Part shown: piece by piece, positions 7,651-17,576 of the stretch
How positions within the stretch are numbered: the first letter of the stretch is position 1
Layout of the letters: every line of letters begins with the position of its first letter
DNA from: Paludibacter sp.
GTDB taxonomy: Bacteria > Bacteroidota > Bacteroidia > Bacteroidales > Paludibacteraceae
DNA length: 64,000 nucleotides
Direction of reading: 5' to 3'
Assembly (NCBI RefSeq): GCF_009712605.1
Contig: NZ_WASO01000010.1
Span: forward strand, 62,001-126,000
Notes under the pieces: model-generated
What the model saw: only the letters and a program-made list of their open reading frames with translations
The model's database searches: none
What the model was told of the DNA's origin: nothing
Position numbers and translations under genes: made by a program

Positions 7651-9615
7651 TTAATCGTAGAAATTCCAGGAGATACCCATTTTCATCGTTGTCGGATTCA
7701 TAGGATAATTCGGCATGGAGAAATAATTCTGGTTAGGCATAAACGATTGGTTTACGTGATAGTATTCTAGAAAGAAACGGGTCTTTTTCAGGTGAAAATT
7801 GGCGTAAGCACTTGCTAGGGGATAGTTGCCGATCTTGGTTTTGTTCTGTACATAAAACTGCCCGGTTGCAGGCATATAAGCCGGAGCATAATATGAGGTA
7901 TGGAAATGCGAAGATACGCCTAACTGAACCCGCAACACATTAAAAAGTTTCGTCTGGTAATACAAATTATTGTACAATGCCAACGCTGGCAAAGGAATAA
8001 CATTCTGATTACTGCACACCTGATATACCCCTTTGTTTTCGAGCGCAAAATGCTTTCCGAAAAACAAATCCAAACTCGCATCCAGAGCAACAACCTGCAC
8101 ACTACCCGAAGCCTGCGTAGGCATTGCGCTCGAATTGAAGTAAAGATAATTGGTGTTATTAGCTACCTGAAGACCCAATTTCAAATGTCTTTTCGGGAGT
8201 TCAACACTTCCTCCGATATAGGTTTGGAATTCTTTGTCAAAATTATTGTTCCAAATAAAATGATTCGAATAATAATGTTCCCAGAAATAAGATGCAGATG
8301 TGTTTCTGATTCTTGCCATTGCTTTCAAAGCAACAGAATCTTTCCACAATGTAAAATAGCCACCCACTCGACCACTCAGTTCAAAATCTCCTATTTTCGG
8401 GCCTACAATGACTATATTTCCCTGTAAGTTATAGCGATAGATCCGCCCTTCATTCTTAGCCAGAATTCCTCCAAGCCGGGTATTCTGCTCCCACTTATAC
8501 GTCAATTGATCATTGAGATCAAGATTCATATACCGGTTTACCTCATTCTCAATAAACGCGGTCAATCCGAACTTCAATAGCCGGTTAAACTTCTCATCCA
8601 TCTGAACTGCAAAAGTATTACGAACGGACAAATAAGCAACAGTGTCAGAATGAGCTATTTTACTAAAATTGGTATTTGCAAAAAATGCAGTGTCGACAGA
8701 TGCTTCATGAAAGCGCTTCACATCTCTTTGTACCTTCAAAGTGTGTATGAATGATGTAACAGGAATAAACTCCTCCCGGGTTGAATCCTTACTAACGACA
8801 ATAACTTTGTTAAATCCAAGCGAATACTTATGATTGTAAAAGAAACTCATGGTTCTGTAGCCAGCCTGAGCTCCGGTTAACTTTATCGGCATTGTAATAG
8901 ATGTATACTGGCTGTAAGCGGATGGATTTGTAACATAATCGGTATTTGTCAATCCTCCGTTTTCATAATTTGAAAAGCTCTGATAAAGAAAAGCCCCATA
9001 AGCAGAATAATGTTTTCCCGAATAACTGCCATACAGCGATGCTATCAGTCCCTTATTAGACTGATTCATGTATCGACCTCTGTTGTACAAATAATCAAAC
9101 AAACCTGTAATATTCAATTTCTTATTTGTATTCATCGACAAAAAGATCTTAGTTCTTTCTTCCGATTGTTCGCCCGGGAAACTGGACAAATAAGTCAAAT
9201 TGGAATAGGGTGTTTTTGTATTATAGAACGACAAATCTGACGCTGTATACACATAGGGATCGTACGGAGTTGAAAAAAGAAAATTCGTCTTCTGCGTCCG
9301 GTCAAAGAAAATTTTTGATTGTACCGGAGAACCCATATTTCCGTTATACGCGTTAGCGATGCTGTATGAATCAAGTAGATTTTTATCAGGAAAATTTTGA
9401 GGGATTGTGTCAACAGTGACTGAATCGGCAACGCCAAAACGCTCTTCTATCTTTTTTGCCACAACATGAGGAGAAACGTAATTAGCCTTGCTATTATCTA
9501 CCTCTCCTTTTGATGAAGAGCTTCCACTTTGAGGGCGCATGCGGGAAGATTGGGCAGACAGGCTACACACCGACACACAACAAAAGATCAAAAGAAAAAA
9601 AATGTATCTCACCAC
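7651..9615 (-). CDS. Putative outer-membrane porin (Porin_10-like)
   Basis: A 654-residue outer-membrane beta-barrel candidate. It has a signal peptide (VRYIFFLLIFCCVSVCSLSAQ), a Ser/Lys-rich linker, then a long series of amphipathic strands rich in Tyr, Phe and Asn, with YNTKTPYSNLTYLSS near residue 130. This is the pattern of the Bacteroidetes 'putative porin' family. It ends WNFYD, with aromatic residues near the C-terminus as in many barrels. No ATG precedes the signal peptide; GTG at 9615 (or the next GTG) must be the start. Transported solute unknown. It follows gldN on the same strand after a 130-base gap. Confidence 0.75.
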   Translation of the reverse strand: MVRYIFFLLIFCCVSVCSLSAQSSRMRPQSGSSSSKGEVDNSKANYVSPHVVAKKIEERFGVADSVTVDTIPQNFPDKNLLDSYSIANAYNGNMGSPVQSKIFFDRTQKTNFLFSTPYDPYVYTASDLSFYNTKTPYSNLTYLSSFPGEQSEERTKIFLSMNTNKKLNITGLFDYLYNRGRYMNQSNKGLIASLYGSYSGKHYSAYGAFLYQSFSNYENGGLTNTDYVTNPSAYSQYTSITMPIKLTGAQAGYRTMSFFYNHKYSLGFNKVIVVSKDSTREEFIPVTSFIHTLKVQRDVKRFHEASVDTAFFANTNFSKIAHSDTVAYLSVRNTFAVQMDEKFNRLLKFGLTAFIENEVNRYMNLDLNDQLTYKWEQNTRLGGILAKNEGRIYRYNLQGNIVIVGPKIGDFELSGRVGGYFTLWKDSVALKAMARIRNTSASYFWEHYYSNHFIWNNNFDKEFQTYIGGSVELPKRHLKLGLQVANNTNYLYFNSSAMPTQASGSVQVVALDASLDLFFGKHFALENKGVYQVCSNQNVIPLPALALYNNLYYQTKLFNVLRVQLGVSSHFHTSYYAPAYMPATGQFYVQNKTKIGNYPLASAYANFHLKKTRFFLEYYHVNQSFMPNQNYFSMPNYPMNPTTMKMGISWNFYD

Positions 9616-9745
9616 AAAAATGAGTTAGAAGATTGTATATGTATTATACTTAAATTTCAGAAAGGAGAGCATTAATACAGCAATAGTCCGCTTGAACAAC
9701 ATCAAACGAACTATCACTATTATATAGCCGGAGAATAAGACTTAT

Positions 9746-10708
9746 TTAATATTCCCACAAATCATTTTCAAAGTTAATAATCGAACGCTGAATTGCATCC
9801 TGTTCTTTCTTAACATCATCAGCGTTTGTTAGATAATCAAGTAATGTACGATGATAAATATCATCAACTCCAAGAATATTACCTGAATACATTCTTTGGC
9901 TGAAATAAAGATCGAATGTCATATCAGAAGACTGATTATCACCCCAGAATATTTTTTCTTCTGCCAGCAACGAACGCAACTCGTTAAATTTAAACCAGCA
10001 TACTATAGATTTAATCAAAGAAGTTCTGTCTTTTGGATAGCTCATCAAAGGAGCAATAGCTTCGATGCGTGATTCCTGTACAGAGCGATGTTTGTCGTAA
10101 AACCATACTTCCTTGATCAGAAAACGCTGCTGACGTTTCAGGAATTCAATAATGGTCATGTTGTCTATACCCAACTTCCCTTTATCTGACACCATTAATG
10201 CCGGATAAAATTCAGAATCTCCATCTTTATACGAGAAAACACTGTTTATCAGATACTTTGTACTATCCAATGGTACAGCCTTACTGATTGAAAAGTCAGG
10301 ACGGAACTGGTCATCGCGAATACCTTTCCGATAAACCGTCAGATTTTTATTAATAACACCCTGCAACATTACATTCATCAGGCTCTTAAAACCATCCATC
10401 TCTTCGAGAGGAAAATAAAGCGGAAAGTTTTGTTTTTCGCGCATATCGATAATGCGGTACACTGTTTTGGACCAAACCACATCATCGCGACGTATTCTCG
10501 ATTGCAAAGCATTACGCATCTTCACGATAGCCCGTTTAACAGAGTCCGAAATTACCACCTCCGGCTTTTGCTGTGACAATGCCACAGAGTCATAAGGTGA
10601 TGGAGACTCATCGAAAAATTTTTTCTCGTTACCTTGCGCACACAATGTGCCAATCAAGGCAGAAAAACAAATGACACAAAATAATCTCATTCGTTGCATA
10701 TTGTTCAT
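9746..10708 (-). CDS. gldN: Type IX secretion / gliding protein GldN (PorN)
   Basis: GldN is a periplasmic partner of the lipoprotein GldK; together they form the ring under the outer membrane of the type IX machine. The 320 residues begin with a signal peptide (MRLFCVICFSALIGTLCAQG). The mature part has the family features: an early VVWSKTVYRIIDMREKQN segment, FPLYFPLEEMDG, and KEVWFYDKHRS later. It is last in porP-gldK-gldL-gldM-gldN with 14 bases to gldM, so it is co-transcribed. Length and order match the Flavobacterium and Porphyromonas loci. Confidence 0.92.
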   Translation of the reverse strand: MNNMQRMRLFCVICFSALIGTLCAQGNEKKFFDESPSPYDSVALSQQKPEVVISDSVKRAIVKMRNALQSRIRRDDVVWSKTVYRIIDMREKQNFPLYFPLEEMDGFKSLMNVMLQGVINKNLTVYRKGIRDDQFRPDFSISKAVPLDSTKYLINSVFSYKDGDSEFYPALMVSDKGKLGIDNMTIIEFLKRQQRFLIKEVWFYDKHRSVQESRIEAIAPLMSYPKDRTSLIKSIVCWFKFNELRSLLAEEKIFWGDNQSSDMTFDLYFSQRMYSGNILGVDDIYHRTLLDYLTNADDVKKEQDAIQRSIINFENDLWEY

Positions 10709-10722
10709 GTTTAATTTTTAGT

Positions 10723-12261
10723 CTATCTTCCGCTCAATTTTACTGCTAATAAAGGCAATGAGCGAACCAATCTATCCGGGCCGACTGCTTTAATACCCCT
10801 TACAAGAATGCGTGACCCAACCCGTTCCTGATTCAATCGATTCTTTTGTGCTGCCGACAATGTAGAACCATTACTTTCAAGTACCTCTCCATTAGGATAT
10901 TCCAAAGTAAACGAAACTACCGTAAAATTGGCAGAAATTAATTCATTCACATAATCGGCCTTTATAACAGCACCGTTCAATTGACTGAGTGTAATATTAC
11001 CTTCAATAATAGATTTCTCTACACCACCCGCATTATACGTTAAGAATGGACGGGGATCCGGCAACTGGCGAACGTTAAATGTCACAGTACCCATAGGAAC
11101 AAAGCTGTTTCCTCCTGCCAATTTTGCTGAAACAGAAAAATTAATTTTTCCTGAGGTTACATTTGTACGGCAAGTCCATAAACCATTCGGCTTTCTTGAA
11201 ACCGATCCACCGGCACAGGCAAGCTGAATGTTTGATGCTGCAACACCCGGCACAGAAGCCGAAAGCTCGTTTTCAATACCTGCATATACAACGTTCAAAG
11301 CGGTATTTGTTACCGTAGCACTTTTCGCCCCTACAGTATAAGCTCCTGCAAATGGATAATCACGGTTTATACCGCCTGAATTCAGTCGGATAACGCCCTT
11401 ATAGTCATAACTACCAACCTGACCACATACCATTTCCAATTTACCGTCTCTGCCAAGAGTACGTCCATTTACCATAATTTGAGGTATCTTGGTTGAGTCA
11501 ATTGCTGACAATACAACCTGAGCACTATATTTGTCACCCTGCATTACATAGGTAGAAACCGGGATCACATATGCCTGTAACTTATTTACCCTAAAGTCGC
11601 CAGCATCGGTTTGTGCCATTAAATACTGGACAACTTCACCTTCTGCCGCACGAATATCGGTCTGATATTTTGTAAGAATAGTGGTCGCTGCGGCAACCGG
11701 CATCATTTCAAAAATATTTTCCTGCCAGTTTTTGCCGTCTTTTCCTCCCTTTGTTGCAAAGTTCCTGTCGAACATTGCAATCTTCACCGGATCTCCATTA
11801 ACAAAGCCTTTCAGGAATTCCTTATATTCAGAAAGCTTCTGCTTTAATTCTTTGCCATGTCCCTGCACCAAAGCGTATTGTCCGGCAACATCCAGATTGT
11901 CCAGATTTTTAATTTCATTAGTTTTCGCTTCTTTACCATCAGCAAGACGTACAAGTTGATATTTGAAATTTTCAACATACTTGAACATCTCGTCTGATCT
12001 CTGCTTCACTACCAAAGCTTTATTCAACCATTCGCCAACCTTGCCCGGGTTATCTGCATCCAGATTTTTAAATCTTTGATACATATTGGCATTTCTTGCA
12101 TCTGAACTGGTAATACTCTGCAACATACTGTTGTTCACCAATACAAAGCCGTTCAACACCTCTGAAGAAACATTTAACGCAAGCATAGCAGTCAGGAAGA
12201 GATACATCATCCCAATCATCTTCTGCCGCGGCGTTTCCGGACAATTTTTTGCTCCACTCAT
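10723..12261 (-). CDS. gldM: Type IX secretion motor protein GldM (PorM)
   Basis: GldM is the single-pass inner-membrane protein whose long periplasmic part of stacked domains links the GldL motor to the GldK/N ring. At 512 residues it has the expected size. The N-terminus has SGAKNCPETPRQKMIGMMYLFLTAMLALNVSSEV, seen here in pieces as the conserved cytoplasmic PRQKMIGMMYL and the helix after it (residues about 15-38). The rest is periplasmic: a helical first domain, then beta-rich domains. It lies between gldL and gldN with short spacers. Confidence 0.95.
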   Translation of the reverse strand: MSGAKNCPETPRQKMIGMMYLFLTAMLALNVSSEVLNGFVLVNNSMLQSITSSDARNANMYQRFKNLDADNPGKVGEWLNKALVVKQRSDEMFKYVENFKYQLVRLADGKEAKTNEIKNLDNLDVAGQYALVQGHGKELKQKLSEYKEFLKGFVNGDPVKIAMFDRNFATKGGKDGKNWQENIFEMMPVAAATTILTKYQTDIRAAEGEVVQYLMAQTDAGDFRVNKLQAYVIPVSTYVMQGDKYSAQVVLSAIDSTKIPQIMVNGRTLGRDGKLEMVCGQVGSYDYKGVIRLNSGGINRDYPFAGAYTVGAKSATVTNTALNVVYAGIENELSASVPGVAASNIQLACAGGSVSRKPNGLWTCRTNVTSGKINFSVSAKLAGGNSFVPMGTVTFNVRQLPDPRPFLTYNAGGVEKSIIEGNITLSQLNGAVIKADYVNELISANFTVVSFTLEYPNGEVLESNGSTLSAAQKNRLNQERVGSRILVRGIKAVGPDRLVRSLPLLAVKLSGR

Positions 12262-12280
12262 GGTTTATCGTATATTGCTA

Positions 12281-13123
12281 TTAAGCCTTTGTATTTAATG
12301 CATTTAGCATGTTCCCATAAACATTATTCAGATCAGATACCTGACGGGACAACTTAACTGCCTGAACTTTGTATTCTTCGGACTCTTTAAGTGAAGCTCC
12401 AAGATTAGATTTCAATTGTTCAAGATTTGACAACATAGCTTTATGTTGTTCTATCTGAGCTGTCAATTCGTCATTACCTGCTTGAGCCCCCTTCATCTGA
12501 AGCTCATATAGGGCATTGAGAGAAGAAAGATTCTTATTAATTGTATTCACATGAGCAGCATACACTTTGCTTTGCTCTGCCACCATGCCAATTTCATCCT
12601 CTGCTTGTTTATAAGACTGAACAATCGCACTGGTTGAGGTTGCAAGTTCAGACTGAGATTTAGCAAAAATACCCGCAGCATCAGAAGCAGCCTGAATATT
12701 CTGAATATAGGTATCTGTTACACCAGAAGCCTTAGATATAGATGTCAATTGCATTGCAGTATCTCCCAAGTTCTTGATACTTTCATTCAATCGTTTCACC
12801 TGTTCTTCGTCTAACAGATTGCCCTGAACTGAAGTTACTTGCGCTGCAGAACCTCCACCTCCGGCTGTAATAGGAGGTACATTTTCGTCCTGAAAATGAG
12901 GAAATACCTTTTCCCACTCATAATCTTTATGAGGCTTTTCGAGTCCACTCAATGCAAACAAGATCGCTTCTGTTCCCATCCCGATACTCAAAAACCATCC
13001 GGCAAGAGGGAAGTGTTGAATTTTAAACAACGCTCCAATAATTACAATAGATGCCCCAAATCCATAACATCTTCCTGCAAATGCTTTTCCTTTATCTGTT
13101 TGTAAAAATTCAAGGATTCCCAT
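12281..13123 (-). CDS. gldL: Type IX secretion motor protein GldL (PorL)
   Basis: GldL forms with GldM the proton-driven inner-membrane motor. Starting at the ATG at 13123 gives 280 residues (MGILEFLQTDKGKAF); the frame opens two codons earlier only with TTG. Two helices (about residues 16-36 and 41-58) span GFGASIVIIGALFKIQHFPL and GWFLSIGMGTEAILFAL; the intervening KIQHFP and the Glu in the second helix (GTEAIL) are conserved in the family and that Glu is implicated in proton use. The C-terminal 200 residues are a cytoplasmic, coiled-coil-rich tail. Nine bases separate it from the gldK stop. Confidence 0.95.
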   Translation of the reverse strand: MGILEFLQTDKGKAFAGRCYGFGASIVIIGALFKIQHFPLAGWFLSIGMGTEAILFALSGLEKPHKDYEWEKVFPHFQDENVPPITAGGGGSAAQVTSVQGNLLDEEQVKRLNESIKNLGDTAMQLTSISKASGVTDTYIQNIQAASDAAGIFAKSQSELATSTSAIVQSYKQAEDEIGMVAEQSKVYAAHVNTINKNLSSLNALYELQMKGAQAGNDELTAQIEQHKAMLSNLEQLKSNLGASLKESEEYKVQAVKLSRQVSDLNNVYGNMLNALNTKA

Positions 13124-13132
13124 AATCAAGTA

Positions 13133-14491
13133 TTAAAAGTTTTTCATTGCTGATTTTTTCTTCAGGTTTGTAGATTTCACACACCTGAAGCCAATATAGG
13201 AACGAGATTCTGTTTGATATTCAAATGAACGGGCACCACATTGAAGATAAGCTGCAACATCTTTCCATGATCCACCTTTGATTATCTTTCTTTTCAAAAT
13301 GTCGGAATCTTTTTCTTTTGCATTGTAAGCAAAACTTGGGTTCAAATCGTGCGTACCATTCGCATTGATAGACATGAATGAAGATTCAGTCCATTCCGAA
13401 ACGTTACCAGCCATATCATATAAACCAAAATCATTAGGAGGATATGTTGCCACCTTTGCAGTACGAACCTCACCGTCAGCACGATAATTACCTCTCATTG
13501 GTTTGAAGTTAGCCAGATAACAGCCTTTTCCATCGCGAATATACGGACCTCCCCATGGATACATGCTTTGTTGTTTGCCCCCGCGAGCTGCCCATTCCCA
13601 TTCTGCTTCTGTCGGCAAACGGTAATCTTGCCCCTGGAACAGATGATTACTGTTGTAATAATTAGTTCTCCACGCACAGAAAGCTTTTGCCTGTTCCCAG
13701 GTTACGCCGACTACCGGATATTGGTCATACGAACGTAAAGTAAAATATTTTACAGTCGGATCATTGTAAGAATAGGTAAAGTCGGTACAGAATGCCAATT
13801 TATCAGGATATACATTAATGATCTTAGTCATGTAAAAATCCTCTGTGCTATGGATAGGAGAAATTCTCTTAGTACGCATTTTTATGACACCACCGTCAAA
13901 ATAATATTCATCTACAATTGCAAATGAAGAATTGGGGTAATGCCCATGAGCTCTGTCAAATTTATTATATTCTCTGGCAGCCTGTTCCAAGTCATACCAG
14001 CGATAAACGTAATTCAGACCTTCAAACTTATTGTTGTAGTTTTTCAGGGCATTCCAGAGCGAATCTGCATGAGCATCTTCTTCTCCCGAAGCTTTTTCCC
14101 ATGTTTGCTTCCATGGCAAAGGACGTTTCCAGTTCAGTTTAGCCGTATCTTTTTTCTGACGCCATTTTTCGGGTGATACGTTTGCCAAAAGTTGTCTGGC
14201 AATAGAATCTTTCACCCAAACAACGAACTGACGATATTCTGTATTGGTAATCTCAGTCTGATCCATCCAGAAACCATCAACAGAAACCATTTTTGATTCT
14301 CCTTTGAACGACCAAAAAGCATCCTGATCATTGGCGCCCATCATAAATGCACCTCCCCTTACCCAAACCATTCCATATGGAGAAATTTCATTTACTTTGG
14401 AGATCGATTGACCCACTAACTCTCCTGCCGGTTTGGAATTACACGCAACCAACAATCCAAGTAATGGGATTATAAAAAGTAATTTTCTCAT
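13133..14491 (-). CDS. gldK: Type IX secretion lipoprotein GldK (PorK)
   Basis: GldK is the outer-membrane lipoprotein that builds the periplasmic ring with GldN. The 452 residues start with a lipoprotein signal, LGLLVAC, with the lipid-modified Cys at 17. The rest is a formylglycine-generating-enzyme (SUMF1) fold used structurally: GGAFMMGAND near residue 46, DQTEITNTEYRQFV, PVVGVTWEQAKAFC, RLPTEAEWEWAARGG, YDMAGNVSEW and KIIKGGSWKD. As in other GldK proteins there is no reason to expect FGE activity. Confidence 0.95.
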   Translation of the reverse strand: MRKLLFIIPLLGLLVACNSKPAGELVGQSISKVNEISPYGMVWVRGGAFMMGANDQDAFWSFKGESKMVSVDGFWMDQTEITNTEYRQFVVWVKDSIARQLLANVSPEKWRQKKDTAKLNWKRPLPWKQTWEKASGEEDAHADSLWNALKNYNNKFEGLNYVYRWYDLEQAAREYNKFDRAHGHYPNSSFAIVDEYYFDGGVIKMRTKRISPIHSTEDFYMTKIINVYPDKLAFCTDFTYSYNDPTVKYFTLRSYDQYPVVGVTWEQAKAFCAWRTNYYNSNHLFQGQDYRLPTEAEWEWAARGGKQQSMYPWGGPYIRDGKGCYLANFKPMRGNYRADGEVRTAKVATYPPNDFGLYDMAGNVSEWTESSFMSINANGTHDLNPSFAYNAKEKDSDILKRKIIKGGSWKDVAAYLQCGARSFEYQTESRSYIGFRCVKSTNLKKKSAMKNF

Positions 14492-14509
14492 ATCAGAGTC
14501 ATTTATCCT

Positions 14510-15463
14510 TTATAAAATTCTTACACTCTTGTATTTATTTTTTTTCTTTTCGAGTGAAATATTGAAGTCATACGTCACAAACAATTCATGAGAACCATAA
14601 GTAGAAGAGATCAAATTTGTCACCGGCAAATCAAATGAATATCCAATAGTTAAACCGTTTGCCAGTTTGACTCCCCCCATAAAAATCAGGGATTCGTTGA
14701 ATCGGTAAGCCAAGCCTCCCCAAAATTTATCCTTATAATCAAGCAAAAGATCCATATCCGTCTGATAATTAACAAAGTTAGTTTTTACCAGAAGGGATGG
14801 TTTGATGGTAAAGTTGGTATTTGGCAAAGCCAAATTGTAACCTCCCGTCAAATAAAACATTCTTCCTATATATGACTCCTGCGAATCCGACCAGCGAATA
14901 GTCGGCTGATTAACATCTAAAACAGACAAACCTGCATACCATTTTTCAGTAGAATAATATGCTCCTAAACTCAAATCCAAGGCCATCCCGCTCACTTGCG
15001 ACGTCGGAATCTGGCTGTCGGAACCCGGTGCTACGTGATAGTCATTGCCGGTCGGAATATAGGCACTGTCGCCCTGAAACCCGACACTAATTGCGCCAAT
15101 GTTTGCACCAAGACTAAGAAGGCCGTCTCCCAGTTTCGTCTTATAAGCACCCTGCAAAACAACGAATTGCTTGGTAAACAAGCCCATTTTTTCATTATCA
15201 AAAGCCAAACCTGCTCCAAAACTCTTTTTGTTAATGGTGAATGGCATTGAAAGATTAAAATAAGTATCGACGGGCGCTCCCGGCATACCTATCCATTGTT
15301 GTCTGTGAAGTCCGGTAAGTCGCATCATATCACCCTCTGCAATTGCTGCCGGGTTGAACGACCCTTTTGCAAACATATACTGACTGTATTGCGAAACGAA
15401 CTGAGCGTTAGTTGTTCCTAAAGACAAAACGCCACACAATACAGCTAAGCAGAGTTTTTTCAC
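14510..15463 (-). CDS. porP: PorP/SprF-family type IX secretion outer-membrane protein
   Basis: A 317-residue outer-membrane barrel of the PorP/SprF family, the anchor that in related systems links the machine or a specific adhesin to the outer membrane. It has a signal peptide (KLCLAVLCGVLSLGTTNAQ), the family start QFVSQYSQYMFAKGSFNPAAIAE in overlapping pieces QYSQYMF and NPAA, then LHRQQWIGMPGAP, and regular barrel strands to FVTYDFNISLEKKK. The start codon is GTG; no ATG precedes the signal sequence. As first gene of the five-gene run it probably carries the operon promoter, but I see no clear -7 box in the 240-base upstream gap. Confidence 0.9.
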   Translation of the reverse strand: MKKLCLAVLCGVLSLGTTNAQFVSQYSQYMFAKGSFNPAAIAEGDMMRLTGLHRQQWIGMPGAPVDTYFNLSMPFTINKKSFGAGLAFDNEKMGLFTKQFVVLQGAYKTKLGDGLLSLGANIGAISVGFQGDSAYIPTGNDYHVAPGSDSQIPTSQVSGMALDLSLGAYYSTEKWYAGLSVLDVNQPTIRWSDSQESYIGRMFYLTGGYNLALPNTNFTIKPSLLVKTNFVNYQTDMDLLLDYKDKFWGGLAYRFNESLIFMGGVKLANGLTIGYSFDLPVTNLISSTYGSHELFVTYDFNISLEKKKNKYKSVRIL

Positions 15464-15706
15464 CGGAAAAATTTTATGTTTACTTCAACAAACGCAACAT
15501 TTCGTTTGTAGATCTAGTTCGTCCAATGCTATGATAACGGCATATTTTATCGTTTTATTGCATAAAAAAGCTCTTCTTTTCGGGAATAAAACTAATTTTC
15601 AGCCGGCCAGATATCTTTATTCTGACAATTCGCAGAACTAAATTAACTAAACGGCAAAAAATCCACAAAAAACAGCTAAAAACAATAAAACAAAAAAGCA
15701 AAAAGA

Positions 15707-15928
15707 TCAATATTCTTCTTCATTAAAGAAGAAATCTTCTTTGCTTGGATAATCCGGCCAAATATCTTCTATGCTTTCATAGATTTCCCCTTCATCTTCC
15801 ATTTCCTGAAGATTCTCAATTACCTCAAGAGGAGCTCCTGAACGCATTGCATAGTCTATCAACTCATCTTTAGTTGCTGGCCAGGGTGCATCTTCTAATT
15901 TGGATGCTAATTCTAATGTCCAATACAT
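15707..15928 (-). CDS. DUF2795 small acidic protein
   Basis: A 73-residue acidic protein of a family nearly universal in Bacteroidetes, found by homology patterns only. Residues 1-45 form the DUF2795 core (LASKLEDAPWPATKDELIDYAMRSGAP, in which WPATKDELIDYA is characteristic), followed by LEVIENLQEM and a Glu-rich tail containing YPSKEDFFFNEEEY. No signal or membrane segment. Role unknown; the C-terminal tail is conserved, suggesting a binding partner. It stands alone between the type IX operon and the adenosyltransferase gene. Confidence 0.85.
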   Translation of the reverse strand: MYWTLELASKLEDAPWPATKDELIDYAMRSGAPLEVIENLQEMEDEGEIYESIEDIWPDYPSKEDFFFNEEEY

Positions 15929-16059
15929 GCTAGCTACTTATTTTAGTTGGTTACCACAAAACCTAAATCAGGCTCTGAATTATCATTTTAGAATCGCTTA
16001 ATAATTTATATTTAAGCGATTTTATCAAAATCTTAATTGAGTGCAAAAATACAAAAAAT

Positions 16060-16617
16060 CTAATACCTACAATGGGATTCCCAAAAAATTTCCTCTTTTC
16101 CTGCATCATGGACAAACTTACGTGCCAAAACGAAAAAATAGTCGGACAAACGGTTGACAAAAACAAGGCATTCATCAGCTATCGGATACATGGCATTTGA
16201 TTCCCACATTCTGCGCTCTGCCCTGCGGGCAATTGTTCGACACATATGACAACGGGCTGCAATTTCGTCACCACCCGGCAACACAAAATGGTTCAGGGAT
16301 GGCAATGTTGACGTGATGTTATCTATCTCTTTTTCAATTGTCTGAATGCAGTCTCCAAAGATAGTTCCATTCGATTCTGTTTTAACGGCATTCCTGTCTG
16401 TTGCCAACTCTGCACCCAAATCGAAAAGACGACTTTGAATTTCCAACAGCAAAATCCGGGTATGTTCATCCGTAATACCTGCTGCCAAAAAGCCAATCGA
16501 AGAGTTCAGTTCATCTACAGTGCCGTATGCTTCCAAACGAGGATCTGCTTTCGACACCCGCGTGCCTCCGATAAGACTGGTTTGTCCTTTATCTCCGGTT
16601 TTAGTATATATTTTCAC
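16060..16617 (-). CDS. PduO-type ATP:cob(I)alamin adenosyltransferase
   Basis: Transfers the adenosyl group of ATP to cob(I)alamin to make adenosylcobalamin. The 185 residues show the ATP-binding start YTKTGDKGQTSLIGG (residues 4-18), RVSKADPRLEAYGTVDELNS, and the C-terminal CHMCRTIARRAERRMW helix with the conserved Arg-Arg-x-Glu-Arg. The best start is GTG at 16617, because the family begins exactly at this point (MKIYTKTGD). In Bacteroidales such enzymes serve methylmalonyl-CoA mutase in propionate formation; the mutase is not in this window, so that link is inference. Confidence 0.93.
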   Translation of the reverse strand: MKIYTKTGDKGQTSLIGGTRVSKADPRLEAYGTVDELNSSIGFLAAGITDEHTRILLLEIQSRLFDLGAELATDRNAVKTESNGTIFGDCIQTIEKEIDNITSTLPSLNHFVLPGGDEIAARCHMCRTIARRAERRMWESNAMYPIADECLVFVNRLSDYFFVLARKFVHDAGKEEIFWESHCRY

Positions 16618-16719
16618 AGTCTATTGCTTAAATTATCAATATATTCCAGCAAAATTTCTTTTATTCTACAGCTGAAACGTACAAAATTACTTTTTAGTGT
16701 TGTAATGCGATTTTTTTCT

Positions 16720-17499
16720 TCAAAATGCGACAATATAATCCTGCTTGAACAAATCCGTATTAAAAAACACTATTCCCATTTCAAAAATATCTATGGATAA
16801 TCTGACATCCGGATGTTGTGTGATTTGTTGCCAGGCAAGGCTCATCTCTTGGCTCCGGTAAATGTCATCAAACACAAAAATACTGGACTTATGGGCTTTG
16901 GGCAGGCACATCTCAAAATATTTCAATGTTGCCTCCTGAGTATGGTTTGCATCAAAAAAGACGAAGTCAAGTGACGGCAGTTTTTCTAGTATCCCCGATA
17001 ACACTTCATCAACTTTTCCACAGCAAAGCTCAATATTATCGGCACCTAACGTCTTAAAATTTTCTCTTGCCAGTCGGCAAATATTTTCATCTGCATCAAT
17101 TGTGACTACTTTGCCATTTCTGTTTACTTGTGACAGGTAGAGCGTTGTCAGCCCCAAACATGTGCCGAGCTCCAGTATTGTTGACGACCGGTTACAATTG
17201 GCCAAACGGAACAACAATTGCGCATATTTTGTGCATTTTACAGACCTTCTGGCAATATCACAAATCCTACGCTTCGTATAACCACCGGTTCCATGATCTG
17301 TCACATCGATCATCTCTTTTGACCTCAGAAGTTTTTCTCTGAAATCTTCAATATTTTCGTAACAATAATAGGGAGATTGCTCGTAAAAGACAGAATTAAG
17401 AAGATTGAACACAAAAGGAGAATGAATGCCATAGCCTTTCTTGTGACGAGCTCTTAACAAATATAACAGGTAGGATTTTATTGTAAACGTTCGGTTCAT
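16720..17499 (-). CDS. Class I SAM-dependent methyltransferase (O-methyltransferase type)
   Basis: A 259-residue cytoplasmic methyltransferase of unknown substrate, starting at the ATG at 17499. N-terminal LRARHKKGYGIHSPFVF is a Bacteroidetes signature. SAM-binding motif I is ILELGTCLGLTTLYLS (about residues 105-120), followed by VVTIDADENICRLA with the ribose-binding acidic residue and LDFVFFDANH for motif III. A TACTTTTG box at 17518-17525 fits a -7 element and overlaps the upstream TTG that would extend the frame, which argues for the ATG. O-methylation is inferred from resemblance only. Confidence 0.8.
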   Translation of the reverse strand: MNRTFTIKSYLLYLLRARHKKGYGIHSPFVFNLLNSVFYEQSPYYCYENIEDFREKLLRSKEMIDVTDHGTGGYTKRRICDIARRSVKCTKYAQLLFRLANCNRSSTILELGTCLGLTTLYLSQVNRNGKVVTIDADENICRLARENFKTLGADNIELCCGKVDEVLSGILEKLPSLDFVFFDANHTQEATLKYFEMCLPKAHKSSIFVFDDIYRSQEMSLAWQQITQHPDVRLSIDIFEMGIVFFNTDLFKQDYIVAF

Positions 17500-17576
17500 G
17501 TCATTCAGATAACCATACAAAAGTACAAAAATCGGTTTACAACCGACACGCTACCGTAATGTTTCACAATAAAAAA

